DNA of 64,000 nucleotides from NCBI RefSeq assembly GCF_026013415.1, contig NZ_JAPDOK010000004.1, positions 248,001-312,000 of the forward strand. The letters are read 5' to 3'. Position 1 is the stretch's first letter, and each line of letters opens with the position of its first letter. The notes beneath the pieces were generated by a model. It saw only the letters and a program-made list of their open reading frames with translations. It ran no database searches and was not told the DNA's origin. Of the stretch, positions 53,343 to 62,402 are shown in pieces. Made by a program: the position numbers and the translations under genes. The stretch comes from Sphingomonas caeni (GTDB taxonomy: Bacteria; Pseudomonadota; Alphaproteobacteria; Sphingomonadales; Sphingomonadaceae).

Positions 53343-53969
53343 GTGGCGGACAGCCAATCCAGAAAAGACCGGGCCCCAAAGGATCGACCCCATGCCCGCT
53401 TCCACGGCCGCGTGGAGGCGAAAGGGCGGCTGTGCGCCGAACCCGGCTGCGACCAGCCCGGCGAGTTCCGTGCGCCGCCGCTGGAGGGCGCGCGAGGCGT
53501 GGGCGACGGCCCCGCTCCCTATCGCTGGCTGTGCCTCGATCATGTCCGCGAATTCAATGCGGGCTATAATTTCTTCAAGGGCATGAGCACCGAGGAGATC
53601 CACGACGCGCAACGCCCCTTCGCGGGATGGGAGCGCGAGACGCGGGCGTTCAACGCCAGCGGCGGCGCGGACCGCCCGCCGCGCTGGGCGGACTTCTCCG
53701 ATCCGCTCGATGCGATCCAGGCGCGCTTCCGCGACCGCATGCCGGTCGAGCGCAAGGACGGGCGGCCCTTGTCGGGCGCGGACCGCGAGGCGCTGCGCAC
53801 GCTCGAACTGGAGGTCGATGCCGACCGGATGGCGCTGAGGCGGCGCTATTCGGAACTGGTGCGCAAATTCCATCCCGACCGCAACGGCGGCGACCGCAGC
53901 TACGAAACCGCGCTGGCGAAGGTGATCGCGGCGTACCAGCAGCTCAAGGGTTCGCCGGCATTTGCTTGA
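53343..53969 (+). CDS. J-domain (DnaJ-like) protein
   Basis: This 208-residue protein has a cysteine-containing N-terminal half (RLCAEPGCDQPGEFRAPP, WLCLDHVREFNAGYNFF) and a C-terminal J domain with the HPD motif in VRKFHPDRNGGDRS. J domains stimulate DnaK ATP hydrolysis. GTG 53343 is chosen because AGAGAGG precedes it. The type with a C-terminal J domain next to bolA is typical of alphaproteobacteria. A client protein is not inferable. Confidence 0.9.
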   Translation: MADSQSRKDRAPKDRPHARFHGRVEAKGRLCAEPGCDQPGEFRAPPLEGARGVGDGPAPYRWLCLDHVREFNAGYNFFKGMSTEEIHDAQRPFAGWERETRAFNASGGADRPPRWADFSDPLDAIQARFRDRMPVERKDGRPLSGADREALRTLELEVDADRMALRRRYSELVRKFHPDRNGGDRSYETALAKVIAAYQQLKGSPAFA

Positions 53970-53973
53970 ACTC

Positions 53974-54102
53974 ATTCCTCCCCGGAACGGGGAGGTGGCA
54001 TGCGCAGCATGACGGAGGGGGCTTTCAACGGGCGATAACGCTCGTGGAAAGCCCCCTCCACCGCCCTTGGTGGTTCCCCTCCCCGTGCCGGGGAGGATTA
54101 TC
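53974..54102. repeat. Palindromic GC-rich intergenic repeat, copy 2
   Basis: It has the same module order as 45234..45396 and 55585..55731: TTCCTCCCC, GGGGAGGTGGC, GACGGAGGGGGCT, AGCCCCCTCCACC, GGTTCCCCTCCCC and GGGGAGGAT. It lies between convergent genes and reaches the stop codon of the reductase-like gene at 54102. Confidence 0.75.
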
Positions 54103-54764
54103 TACCCCTCCGCCTTCATCCGCGCCTGCCGGGCCACTTCGCGTTCGCTCGGTTCCTTCTGCTGGAAGCTCCCGATCGGCACCTCGCCTGCGGGTTCGTA
54201 GGTCGTCATGGTGACGCCGGTGGTCGAGACCTCGTGGCTCACCAGCTTCATCGCGAAGCCGGGCGTGGCGGGACCGAACAGGCGCTTGCCGGTGCCGAGC
54301 ACGACCGGGAAGGTCATCACGAACAGCCGGTCGATCAGTCCCGCCGCGAAGAGCTGCGGGTAGAGCGTGGTGCTGCCCTGGATGAGGATGTCCGGCCCAT
54401 CGCCCGCCTTGATCGCCGCGACCGCGTCGATCGTCGGGACATGGTGGCTGTTCTGCCATTCGAGCGGGGCGTCGCTATGGGTGACGACGTACTTGTTCGC
54501 CGCGTCGAACGCCGCGCCTATGGGCTCGTCCTCGCCGACATAGGGCCAGTGCGCCGCGAAGATCTCATAGGTCTTGCGGCCGAGCAGCAGGTCGAACGGT
54601 CCGCCGAACAACCCGCCCATCGCATTGCCCATCGCCTCGTCCCAGAAGCTGAAGGACCAGCCGCCATAGGGGAAGCCGCCGGTCCAGTCCTCGGTCGGGC
54701 CGCCCGGCGCCTGCATCACCCCGTCGAGCGACTGGAAGGCGCCACCGATGATCTTACGTGCCAT
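54102..54764 (-). CDS. Dihydrofolate reductase-like (RibD C-terminal) protein
   Basis: This 220-residue protein has the DHFR/RibD-C fold pattern (KIIGGAFQSLDGVM, LLLGRKTYEIFAAHWP, DILIQGSTTLYPQL, VLGTGKRLFG). Members of this family are NADPH-dependent reductases of unknown substrate. The C-terminal extension of about 30 residues is Glu/Lys-rich. It heads the distal end of a leftward run of small genes (54102..58693) probably under the HxlR-type regulator. Confidence 0.9.
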   Translation of the reverse strand: MARKIIGGAFQSLDGVMQAPGGPTEDWTGGFPYGGWSFSFWDEAMGNAMGGLFGGPFDLLLGRKTYEIFAAHWPYVGEDEPIGAAFDAANKYVVTHSDAPLEWQNSHHVPTIDAVAAIKAGDGPDILIQGSTTLYPQLFAAGLIDRLFVMTFPVVLGTGKRLFGPATPGFAMKLVSHEVSTTGVTMTTYEPAGEVPIGSFQQKEPSEREVARQARMKAEG

Positions 54765-54776
54765 GTCGCGCGCCCC

Positions 54777-55565
54777 TCAGGCTGCGGCATTTTCGGGGGA
54801 GACGAGCCCGAAGCTCACGCCCTCCGGATCGGTGCAGTTGATCACCCATTCGCCGCCGGGCACCTGCATCGGATCCTCCCGCACGGTGCCGCCGCCGGCT
54901 TCGACCTTGGCCTTCGCCGCCTGGATCTCGGGCACGCGAAAATAGAAGCCCCAGCCCGAGGGTCTTCCCGGCGGGGTGCGCATCACCGCGCCGACCGCCT
55001 CGCCCTTGCTGTCGCCATTGGCGAGGAAGGTGTAGTCGCCCATCTCGCCCATCGGCATCGAACCCGCGGTGCTCAGGCCGAAATGCTTGCCGTAAAAGGC
55101 GATCGCGGCCTGGTCGTCGGGCGTCATCAGCTCGTTCCAGCTGACATGGCCCAGGCCCCTGCGCTGATAGGCGGTGCTCGCCTGGTCGCTCGCGCCGCGC
55201 ATCACATAGAAGGGCACGCCCTGCGGATCGGTGACCATCGCGATGCGGCCGACCTCGGGCACGTCGAACGCCGGCAGATGGACCTGCCCGCCATCCGCGA
55301 CGATCCCGGCGACGGTCGCATCGACGTCACCGACTCCGAAATAGGGCAGCCACACCGGCTTGGCGCCGTGCGCCAGCATGTCGGCATCGAGCCCCATCAC
55401 CCCGCCGGCCATGCCGTCGGGCGCGTTGATCCCGCGATAGTCCTTGCCGCCCGGCATCGGCTCGCCGATGTCCCAGCCGATCACATCGTCGTAGAAGGTC
55501 TTGGCCGCCTTGGGATCGGCGGTCATCAATTCGTACCAGATGAAGCTGCCATGCGCGTTGGTCAT
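54777..55565 (-). CDS. VOC-family protein with two glyoxalase-like domains
   Basis: This 262-residue protein is a tandem of two vicinal-oxygen-chelate modules: one begins GSFIWYELMTADPKAAKTFY and the other HVSWNELMTPDDQAAIAFY, each followed by a metal-site-like His/Glu pattern and a GD.GQVHLPAF-type strand. Such proteins may detoxify small electrophiles, but the catalytic Glu positions are variable. It is 12 bases upstream of the reductase-like gene on the same strand. Confidence 0.9.
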   Translation of the reverse strand: MTNAHGSFIWYELMTADPKAAKTFYDDVIGWDIGEPMPGGKDYRGINAPDGMAGGVMGLDADMLAHGAKPVWLPYFGVGDVDATVAGIVADGGQVHLPAFDVPEVGRIAMVTDPQGVPFYVMRGASDQASTAYQRRGLGHVSWNELMTPDDQAAIAFYGKHFGLSTAGSMPMGEMGDYTFLANGDSKGEAVGAVMRTPPGRPSGWGFYFRVPEIQAAKAKVEAGGGTVREDPMQVPGGEWVINCTDPEGVSFGLVSPENAAA

Positions 55566-55584
55566 CGTATGTCTCCCTCATTTT

Positions 55585-55731
55585 AGTCCTCCCTCGCGCA
55601 GCGGGGGAGGTGGCAGCGAAGCTGACGGAGGGGGCTCGCCCTCATCGGCATCGTCTGCGGCCAGTGGCGGAGCCCCTCCACCACTTCGTGGTCCCCCTCC
55701 CCCGCTGTCTGCGCAGCGGGGGAGGAATCGG
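55585..55731. repeat. Palindromic GC-rich intergenic repeat, copy 3
   Basis: Third copy of the element at 45234..45396 and 53974..54102, with CCTCCCTCGC, GGGGGAGGTGGC, GACGGAGGGGGCT, AGCCCCTCCACCAC, TGGTCCCCCTCCCCC and GGGGGAGGAA. It separates the double-VOC gene from the DUF1428 gene and could attenuate readthrough. Confidence 0.75.
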
Positions 55732-56457
55732 TCACAGCGTCTCGTCGACGAGCGGTGCGAAGCCGCCCCACATCATGCGCTTGCCGTCCATGGGCATGTC
55801 GCCGTCGGGCTTCATGCGTTCGTCCTGCATGATCTTCGCCCAGGCTTCGTCGCGGGTCGCCTTGTCGGGCCATTCGACCCATGAATAGACCACCTTCTCG
55901 CCCGGCTCCTTGAGCGTCGCGCGGTGATAGTCGGTCACCTGGCCGTCCTGGGTATCGTCGCCCCAGGCCTCGACCACGCGGTTCGCGCCATATTCCTGGA
56001 AGATCGGCGCGGCCTTGGCGGCCATCGCGCGATAGGCCTCCTTGTTCGCCTCGGGCACCGGCACGACGAAGCCGTCGATATAGCTGCCGGGCGCGGGCGA
56101 TCCCACCTCGACGATCGAATCGAACCCGCCGATGATCATCCGCTTGCCGTCGAAGGGCGCATTCTTGCCCCCCACCTCCGCCATCTCGGTATCGCTCCGC
56201 ATCCCGGCATTGGCGGCGTCGCGCGCCGCGCGGTCGGGATATTCGAACCAGGCGATCACCACCGTTTCGTCCTCTTCGAGCGCGACGGCCTTTTTCAGGT
56301 CGTTGAGCTTTCCGTCGGGGACATCGTCGCCCCAGGCCTCGACGACGCGCTTGACGCCGTGCTTCTGGAAATAGGGCTGGCACGATTCCGCATGCTTTTC
56401 ATAGGCCTCGCGGTTGGCGGTGGGGACCGGCACGAGGAATCCTTCGACATAGGTCAT
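55732..56457 (-). CDS. Tandem DUF1428 protein
   Basis: This 241-residue protein consists of two DUF1428 repeats of about 118 residues each. Each begins YVEGFLVPVP or YIDGFVVPVP, then has a NKEAYRAMA/NREAYEKHA helix, GANRVVEAWGDD or GVKRVVEAWGDD, and ends PFDGKRMIIGGF or PMDGKRMMWGGF. DUF1428 alone is a dimeric alpha-beta barrel of unknown function, so this is a fused dimer. ATG 56457 is chosen. Next to VOC genes, it is likely part of a small stress-response set. Confidence 0.93.
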   Translation of the reverse strand: MTYVEGFLVPVPTANREAYEKHAESCQPYFQKHGVKRVVEAWGDDVPDGKLNDLKKAVALEEDETVVIAWFEYPDRAARDAANAGMRSDTEMAEVGGKNAPFDGKRMIIGGFDSIVEVGSPAPGSYIDGFVVPVPEANKEAYRAMAAKAAPIFQEYGANRVVEAWGDDTQDGQVTDYHRATLKEPGEKVVYSWVEWPDKATRDEAWAKIMQDERMKPDGDMPMDGKRMMWGGFAPLVDETL

Positions 56458-56473
56458 GATATCTCTCCCGGGT

Positions 56474-56968
56474 TCAGGCGTCGGCCAGCGCGCCGTCGGC
56501 GGCGGCCTCGATCGTGGCGATGTCGATCTTGCGCATCTTGAGCATCGCCTCGAAGCCGCGCTTGGCGCGTCCGGCATCGGCGTCGGTCATCAGATCGAGC
56601 AGCATGCGCGGCGTGATCTGCCAGCTGAAGCCATATTTGTCCTTGCACCAGCCGCACGCGCTCTCCTCGCCGCCATTGTTGACGATGGCGTTCCAGAGGC
56701 GATCGGTCTCTTCCTGATCCTCGGTGACGATCTGGAACGAGACGCTCTCGTTCGGGGTGAACAGCGGGCCGCCGTTGAGGCCCACATAGCTCTGCCCGGC
56801 AAGGGTGAACTCGACCACCACCGGATAGCCGGCCTTGCCGCCCGGACTGTCGGCGGGCGAGGCGACGACGCGGTCGATCCGGCTGTCGGGCAGCAGGCTG
56901 GTGTAGAAAGCGGCGGCTTCCTCGGCGACATGGTTGAACCACAGCACCGGCGTGATTTTCTGGGTCAT
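56474..56968 (-). CDS. PhnB-like VOC protein
   Basis: This 164-residue protein matches the PhnB/3-demethylubiquinone methyltransferase-like VOC group (TPVLWFNHVAEEAAAFY, VEFTLAGQSYVGLNGG, SVSFQIVTEDQEETDRLW, CGWCKDKYGFSWQI). Activity is unknown; the name reflects fold, not function. It is 16 bases upstream of the DUF1428 gene on the same strand. ATG 56968 follows GGAGAGA, a ribosome site shared by several genes of this run. Confidence 0.92.
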   Translation of the reverse strand: MTQKITPVLWFNHVAEEAAAFYTSLLPDSRIDRVVASPADSPGGKAGYPVVVEFTLAGQSYVGLNGGPLFTPNESVSFQIVTEDQEETDRLWNAIVNNGGEESACGWCKDKYGFSWQITPRMLLDLMTDADAGRAKRGFEAMLKMRKIDIATIEAAADGALADA

Positions 56969-56991
56969 CGTGTCTCTCCTTTACGCTCTAC

Positions 56992-57432
56992 TCAGGCCGG
57001 CTCGTGCGCCGGGCCTTCGGGGAAGGCGGCGATCATGGCTTCCACGTCCATGAACATCGGCTCGAAGATATGCCCGTCGGGGTCCTCGAAGCTGCGGCCG
57101 TACATGAAGCCCATATCCTGCTTCTCGCGGATATCGGCCTTGCCGCCCGCCGCGCCCGCGGCCTCGACGATCGCGTCGACCGCATCGCGGCTGTCGCGCG
57201 AGATGCAGAGCAGCACCTCGGTGGTGGCGTGCGAGTCGGCGATCGCCTTGCCGGTGAAGGTCTGGAAGAAGTCGTGGCCGAGCAGCATGAACACGATCGT
57301 GTCGCTGAGCTGCATCGCCGAAGCGGCTTCGTTGCTGAAGCGCGCGTCCTTGGTGCAGCCGATTGCCTCGTAAAAGGCGGTGGACCTGGCAACGTCTGTC
57401 ACGGGCAGGTTGACGAAGATCATCTGGGTCAT
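56992..57432 (-). CDS. VOC-family protein
   Basis: This 146-residue glyoxalase-fold protein begins FVNLPVTDVARSTAFYEAIG and ends with FEDPDGHIFEPMFMD, typical of the single-module VOC group. It is a paralogue of the gene at 57562..57975 (shared YEAIG, SRDAVDAI and FEDPDG blocks), indicating tandem duplication. ATG 57432 follows GGAGAGA. Function unknown. Confidence 0.92.
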   Translation of the reverse strand: MTQMIFVNLPVTDVARSTAFYEAIGCTKDARFSNEAASAMQLSDTIVFMLLGHDFFQTFTGKAIADSHATTEVLLCISRDSRDAVDAIVEAAGAAGGKADIREKQDMGFMYGRSFEDPDGHIFEPMFMDVEAMIAAFPEGPAHEPA

Positions 57433-57561
57433 CTGGGTCTCTCCTATGCGTTCGGTTTCACTAGTCGAGCCGGGGGACGTCATCGGCCCCGCGGCCGGGA
57501 TGAGTCGAGTCGAGAAGCGTCCAAAGGGGCATGAGATCGGACGCGCGGCATGCGGCGCCGG

Positions 57562-57975
57562 TCAGGCCTCCGCGGGGACGGCCTCCATGTCCATATGGAA
57601 GGGGCCGAAGCCATAGCCGTCGGGGTCTTCGAACCCGACGCTGTACATGAAGCCCTCATCCTCCACGCCGTGAACCTCCCGCCCGCCGGCGGCGAGCGCG
57701 GCCTTGAAGACGGCGTCGACCGCCTCGCGGCTGTCCATCGACAGCGCGAACAGGTTGGCGACGGTCGCATGGGTGTCGGCGATCGGCTTGCTGGTCAGCG
57801 CGCCGAACGCGGCGTGGCTGGACAGCATGAAGCAGACCGAGTCCGACCAGTTCATCGCAGCGCCATTCTCGCCGCTCGGAAAGGCCGGGTCCCGGGTCAT
57901 GCCGATCGCTTCGTAGAACGCCACCGATGCGGCGACGTTGGAGACGGGCAGGCTGATGAAGAGCTTCTTGGTCAT
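57562..57975 (-). CDS. VOC-family protein (tandem paralogue)
   Basis: This 137-residue VOC protein (FISLPVSNVAASVAFYEAIG, SREAVDAVFKAAL, FMYSVGFEDPDGYGFGP) is closely related to the gene immediately downstream (56992..57432). Two copies with the same conserved residues suggest duplication within the cluster. It lies 25 bases downstream of the DUF899 gene on the same strand. Function unknown. Confidence 0.92.
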   Translation of the reverse strand: MTKKLFISLPVSNVAASVAFYEAIGMTRDPAFPSGENGAAMNWSDSVCFMLSSHAAFGALTSKPIADTHATVANLFALSMDSREAVDAVFKAALAAGGREVHGVEDEGFMYSVGFEDPDGYGFGPFHMDMEAVPAEA

Positions 57976-58000
57976 GGCGAAATCTCCCTTCGAGATCGGA

Positions 58001-58693
58001 TCAGTAATTGAGCTTGGGGTACCAATCGGTCCCGCGGCCCTCGGGGGTCGAATCGAGGATGGTCCAGAGCGGCATCAGATCGGGCGCGCCGCGCGGATCC
58101 TGGCCGGGATCCTTGCTCGCCTCGCCCATCTCGCCCGCCCAGAAGAGGCGGATCGTGCCGTCGCGGCGGGTGAGCGCCATGAACTGCGGGATGTCGCCGC
58201 CATCGGGCGCGATCGCGTGATAGTCGCGGCTGAAATCCTGCGACGGGTCCGAATAGAGCGGCAGATGTTGCCAGCCGCGTTCGGCCTTGAAGGCGAGCAT
58301 CTTCTCGATCGGCGAGCGTGCGGTGATCGCGAGCGCGACACGCTGCTGGATGTCGAGCGCCTCGCCATCCCATGCCGCCAGCAGCGCGCTGCACATCGGG
58401 CAGGGGCGCTCGCGCTGGGGGCCGAACATCCACGTGTAGAGGATGAGCGTATCCTTGTCGCCGAACAGCCCGGCGAGGGTGACCGGGCCATGCTCGCCGA
58501 CGAATTGATAGTCGCCGCGCACCTCGGGGCCCGGGGGCAGCGCGCGGCGCTGTTCGGCGACCGCCTCGATCTGGCGGCGCAGGTCGATCTCCGCGGCCAG
58601 CAGCGCGGTGCGCGCGTCGCGATAGTCGGCACTCTCGTTCGGCCAGCGCGCGGTCTCGCGGGCGGCCAGTTCGGCGGCGGGTACCAGTGTCAT
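58001..58693 (-). CDS. DUF899 (thioredoxin-like) protein
   Basis: This 230-residue protein is of the DUF899 family: an N-terminal helix, FVGEHGPVTLAGLFGDKDTLILY-type strand (partly shown), then CPMC in RPCPMCSALLAAWDG, which resembles a thioredoxin CxxC site. The late FSRDYHAIAPDGGD and GRGTDWYPKLNY are family-typical. ATG 58693 is chosen over a longer frame. It is the first gene leftward from the HxlR-type regulator and separated from it by 79 bases. Confidence 0.92.
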   Translation of the reverse strand: MTLVPAAELAARETARWPNESADYRDARTALLAAEIDLRRQIEAVAEQRRALPPGPEVRGDYQFVGEHGPVTLAGLFGDKDTLILYTWMFGPQRERPCPMCSALLAAWDGEALDIQQRVALAITARSPIEKMLAFKAERGWQHLPLYSDPSQDFSRDYHAIAPDGGDIPQFMALTRRDGTIRLFWAGEMGEASKDPGQDPRGAPDLMPLWTILDSTPEGRGTDWYPKLNY

Positions 58694-58755
58694 GGCTTGA
58701 AACCTCTGCTTGGTGAGCGACTCGAATCGCTTTCCTTGACCTTGATGCCGGCGTG

Positions 58756-58788
58756 AGTTACAAAAAGCAACCATGAAGTTAAAAAAAG
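58756..58788. promoter_or_regulatory. Direct-repeat operator candidate in the HxlR divergent region
   Basis: AGTTACAAAAAG (58756..58767) and AGTTAAAAAAAG (58777..58788) are 11 of 12 identical and repeat with a 21-base period, two helical turns. The second copy lies inside the start of the HxlR-type gene. The position between divergent genes suits autoregulation and control of the leftward run. Confidence 0.5.
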
Positions 58789-59474
58789 TGACTCAGGAAG
58801 CGAAATCCTCGAAAATGCGCTGGTATGACGATGCCTGCGGCACCGCGCTCGCGCTCGAACTGGTGGGCGAACGCTGGTCGCTGCTGATCGTGCGCGAGCT
58901 GATGTTCGGCGGGCGCCGCTTCAGCGAACTGAAGGCCAGCCTGCCCGGGATCAGCGCCAATATCCTTACCCAGCGGCTCGAGGGGATGGAGGAGACCGGC
59001 ATCCTGGTGCGGCGCAAGCTGCCCCCGCCTGCCTCGGTCCAGATCTACGAGCTGACCCCCTGGGGCTATGAGAGCGAGACCGCGATCAAGGAACTGGGCC
59101 GCTGGGCGGCGCGCTCGCCCGACCATGACACCACGCTGCCGCTATCGGCCGCGTCGATCATGCTCTCGTTCCGGACGATGCTCTCGGCCGAACTCTCGGC
59201 CGGGCTCGATGCGACGATCGGCTTCCGCATGGGGGCCGAGACCTTCGTCGCCCATGTGACCGGCAGCCAGATTCCCATCCGCCGCGACGATCCTTCGGGC
59301 GCCGATGTGGTGTTCACCACCGATCCGATGACGCTTGGTTCGGTCGTCTATGGCGGCCGCCCGATCGCCGATCCCGAGTCCGACGGATCGATGAAGGTCG
59401 AGGGCGACCGGGCGCTTGCGGAGCGCTTCGTGCGGCTGTTTGTCCTGCCGCCGAAGACCGCGCCGACCCCCTAA
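58773..59474 (+). CDS. HxlR-type winged-helix regulator
   Basis: This 233-residue protein has the HxlR signature DDACGTALALELVGERWSLL, partly shown, then FSELKASLPGISANILTQRL (recognition helix), GILVRRKLPPPASVQIYEL (wing) and LTPWGYES. The C-terminal half (about residues 130-230) is an SCP2-like or ligand-binding extension, not usual in short HxlR proteins. Start ATG 58773 is used; ATG 58815 is an alternative. It is divergent from the DUF899 gene and probably controls the leftward VOC/DUF1428/DUF899 run. Confidence 0.9.
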   Translation: MKLKKVTQEAKSSKMRWYDDACGTALALELVGERWSLLIVRELMFGGRRFSELKASLPGISANILTQRLEGMEETGILVRRKLPPPASVQIYELTPWGYESETAIKELGRWAARSPDHDTTLPLSAASIMLSFRTMLSAELSAGLDATIGFRMGAETFVAHVTGSQIPIRRDDPSGADVVFTTDPMTLGSVVYGGRPIADPESDGSMKVEGDRALAERFVRLFVLPPKTAPTP

Positions 59475-59496
59475 CCTTCGTAACTTTCGGCCCGAC

Positions 59497-60177
59497 TTAC
59501 AGCCGACAGAACCCCGGTTTGCGGTACGTCTCGCGGCAGCCATGCTCGGTCTGTTCGCGGATCGCGTCGCAGCTGCGCCGCGTGCTGCACAGCCGGTCAT
59601 TGCCCTGCGTGACGATGTCGCATTGCTGCGACAGCCGCGCGGCCGCCGCCGGCCCGATCTCGGCGGTGCAGCTCCGCTCGCCCGCGCTCGGACCCCAATC
59701 GCCATCGTCATTGTCGCCGCGCGGCTGGTGCGGGCCGCGATGCGGCTTGGGCTTGGGCCGCGGCTTGGGCTTCGGCTTGGTGGTCGGCCGCGGATTGGGC
59801 AGCGGCGCGGGGCCGGCCAGATAGCGGCGATAGGCCGTCGCGATACAGGCCGCGTCCTGGCAATTGTCGCGCTCGCTCAGCAGCGCATAGAGCTGGTCCT
59901 CGAGCACCTGCATCCGCTCGGGCGTCGCGTTCTGGCGCTCGGTCTGCCACTGCCAGGCGAGCTTGCGGTGGAGATCGTTGAGCTGCTTGTTGTCGCACAC
60001 CAGCCATTCGGCGCGGGTGATCTGGCCCGAGCAGACCGGATCGGCGGTCAGCCACGGCGTCGGCTGCGGCGTCGAAGTGGGTGTGGGAGTCGGCTGCACG
60101 GTGTTGTTGGTCGCCGGCCCCGACGGGCAGCCCCCCAGCATCACGAACATCCCCACTGCCAGAATTGCCCTGCGCAT
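59497..60177 (-). CDS. Proline-rich lipoprotein with LprI-like region
   Basis: This 226-residue protein starts with a lipoprotein signal (lipobox MLGGC, Cys17), then a PTPTPTSTPQPTP linker. A cysteine-containing helical region follows (WLVCDNKQLNDLHRKLAWQW) like the lysozyme-inhibitor LprI type, then a basic KPKPKPRPKPKP stretch and a second cysteine-rich C-terminal module. It would be anchored in the outer or inner membrane facing the periplasm. Function is not assigned beyond that. Confidence 0.75.
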   Translation of the reverse strand: MRRAILAVGMFVMLGGCPSGPATNNTVQPTPTPTSTPQPTPWLTADPVCSGQITRAEWLVCDNKQLNDLHRKLAWQWQTERQNATPERMQVLEDQLYALLSERDNCQDAACIATAYRRYLAGPAPLPNPRPTTKPKPKPRPKPKPHRGPHQPRGDNDDGDWGPSAGERSCTAEIGPAAAARLSQQCDIVTQGNDRLCSTRRSCDAIREQTEHGCRETYRKPGFCRL

Positions 60178-60313
60178 GGTTACCTCCCGTGGTGCGGCGT
60201 CTTGACGTCACCTTTTCACGAATCGTTACGCAGGGAAAGTGTTAACGGGCACTCGGATGTTGCGGCGCACTGCGCGAGCCTCTAGTCGCACCCTCGCAAG
60301 CAGGACTGGACTC

Positions 60314-61318
60314 ATGGCCGACATTCCCAACACGCAGCCCGACAGCCGGGACACGACGATCCTCGAGGCGCCCGACAAGACCATCTCGGTCCGCGAGCTG
60401 TTCGGGATCGATACCGACATGGAATGCCCCGCCTTCAGCGAGGCCGACGAGCGCGTGCCCGATCTCGATCCGGCCTATGTCTTCGACGGCGACACCACGC
60501 TCGCGATCCTCGCGGGCTTCGCGTTCAATCGCCGGGTGATGATCCAGGGCTATCACGGCACCGGCAAGTCGACCCATATCGAACAGGTCGCGGCGCGGCT
60601 CAACTGGCCGTGCATCCGCATCAATCTCGACGCGCACATCTCGCGCATCGACCTGATCGGCCGCGATGCGATCGTGCTGCGCGACGGCCAGCAGGTCACC
60701 GAATTCCGCGAGGGGCTGCTCCCCTGGGCGCTCCAGACCCCGACCGCGCTCGTCTTCGACGAATATGACGCGGGCCGCCCCGACGTGATGTTCGTGATCC
60801 AGCGCGTGCTCGAGACCGAGGGCAAGCTGACCCTGCTCGACCAGAACCGCGTGATCCGTCCCAACCCCTGGTTCCGGCTCTTCTCGACTGCCAATACCGT
60901 CGGCCTGGGCGATACCAGCGGTCTCTATCACGGCACCCAGCAGATCAACCAGGGCCAGATGGACCGCTGGAACGTGGTGGTGACGCTCAACTATCTCCCC
61001 GCCGCGGTCGAGGCGCAGATCGTGCTCGCCAAGTCGGGCGAGTATGACAGCCCGGGCGGCAAGGAGACGGTCGAGAACATGGTCCGCGTGGCGGACCTGA
61101 CCCGCAAGGGCTTCATCAACGGCGACATCTCGACCGTGATGAGCCCCCGCACCGTGATCACCTGGGCCCAGAACGCGCTGATCTTCAAGGATGTCGGCTT
61201 CGCGTTCCGGCTGAGCTTCCTCAACAAGTGCGACGAGGCCGAGCGCGCGCAGGTGGCGGAATATTATCAGCGCGTGTTCGGCAAGGACCTGCCCGAGAGC
61301 GTGATGAGCAAAGCCTGA
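60314..61318 (+). CDS. cobS: Cobaltochelatase subunit CobS
   Basis: This 334-residue AAA+ ATPase has Walker A in [13 protein letters not shown], Walker B in [14 protein letters not shown], and the CobS-typical segments [16 protein letters not shown] and [19 protein letters not shown]. With CobT it forms the chaperone complex that drives cobalt insertion by CobN in aerobic B12 synthesis; CobN is not in this window. ATG 60314 is the family start. The N-terminal 55 residues are the usual helical extension. cobT follows after one exported gene. Confidence 0.95.
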   Translation: MADIPNTQPDSRDTTILEAPDKTISVRELFGIDTDMECPAFSEADERVPDLDPAYVFDGDTTLAILAGFAFNRRVMIQGYHGTGKSTHIEQVAARLNWPCIRINLDAHISRIDLIGRDAIVLRDGQQVTEFREGLLPWALQTPTALVFDEYDAGRPDVMFVIQRVLETEGKLTLLDQNRVIRPNPWFRLFSTANTVGLGDTSGLYHGTQQINQGQMDRWNVVVTLNYLPAAVEAQIVLAKSGEYDSPGGKETVENMVRVADLTRKGFINGDISTVMSPRTVITWAQNALIFKDVGFAFRLSFLNKCDEAERAQVAEYYQRVFGKDLPESVMSKA

Positions 61319-61407
61319 AGGCTGTTGTCTCCCGTTCAGGTTCGAACCTATAGGCTCCTCAAGGGGATCGTGCCGTGAGGGGCGGCGCGCGCGTTGGGGG
61401 AGTTTCC

Positions 61408-62295
61408 ATGCGTTTCAAAGCGTTCCGCTGGCTGGGCCTGCTTGCCCTGCCGCTGCTGGTCGCATCCGCCGCGCCGCGGATCAGCATCTATCCGATGCCC
61501 GAGACTTTGGTGCCCAACCAGGACGTCAAGCTGCGCGAGGCCTTCACCGCCCGGCCCGGCGACATATTGATGCGCGCCAGGATCACCGCGACCGAGCGCG
61601 CCTTTCTCGACGATCCCGCCGAGGTGAAGGCCGATCGCTTCACCGATTCGATTCCCGTGGGCGGAGAGCTGACCCCGGTGATCGCGCCCGAGAGCACCGA
61701 CGCGGTGATGGGCGGCAACGGCAAATATTATTGCGGCGAGAACCAGCGCGGCCGTTCGGCGTTGCGCTCGCTGCTGCTCGGCGGGATCGGCGCCAAGTTC
61801 GAGGCGATCGTACGTTTCTGCTTCATCGACGCCGATGGCGACCGCAAATTCGAGCGCTATTTCCTCGCCGGCGCCAAGGACAAGGCGATGCAGGCGCCGA
61901 TCGCGATCCCGGTGCCGATCCGCTATCACTCGACCTGGCTCGACCAGCTCCACCCCGGCGACCTGGTCCAGATCCGCTACCGCAAGTTCAACCCGAAGAA
62001 CCGCAAGGTCGAGCTCGAGCTCGAGGTGATGCGCGACGGGCGCAAGGCGCCGTTCGACTATATCCTCTGGTCGAAGCCGGGGACGGAATCGTTGGCGCGC
62101 GAAGTGCCGCGGCTGACCACCAATCCGGCGAAGCTCCCCTATCCGGTGGTGTTCAGCGACGTGCTGGGCGCCGCGATCGCGGTCAAGGACGTGACGCCGG
62201 ACGGCACCGCGACCTTCGCGATCAACCGCAACTTCCGCAGGACCCTGTTCCGGCCGATCTCGATCCAGGTGAACTACGTCTACATCTATATCTAG
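61408..62295 (+). CDS. Exported protein of unknown function between cobS and cobT
   Basis: This 295-residue protein starts at ATG 61408 after GGGGGAG and begins with a signal peptide (RWLGLLALPLLVASAAP, likely cleaved near residue 23). The mature protein is beta-rich, with two Cys that may form a disulfide (KYYCGENQRGR and FCFIDADGDRKFERYF). The DADGDRKFE segment looks like a Ca-binding-like loop, and the C-terminus ends NYVYIYI, a pattern seen in some outer-membrane or periplasmic proteins. It lies between cobS and cobT on the same strand; no family is recognised. Confidence 0.8.
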   Translation: MRFKAFRWLGLLALPLLVASAAPRISIYPMPETLVPNQDVKLREAFTARPGDILMRARITATERAFLDDPAEVKADRFTDSIPVGGELTPVIAPESTDAVMGGNGKYYCGENQRGRSALRSLLLGGIGAKFEAIVRFCFIDADGDRKFERYFLAGAKDKAMQAPIAIPVPIRYHSTWLDQLHPGDLVQIRYRKFNPKNRKVELELEVMRDGRKAPFDYILWSKPGTESLAREVPRLTTNPAKLPYPVVFSDVLGAAIAVKDVTPDGTATFAINRNFRRTLFRPISIQVNYVYIYI

Positions 62296-62402
62296 GCGGC
62301 CGGAGCGGCGGGCCGGGATGGCCGGACAAATCCCGGTTTGGCCGCCGGTTCCCGCCGAGGCGATTGCGGCGCGCGCGGCTTAGCCGCTAAGGGGCTCGGG
62401 AA

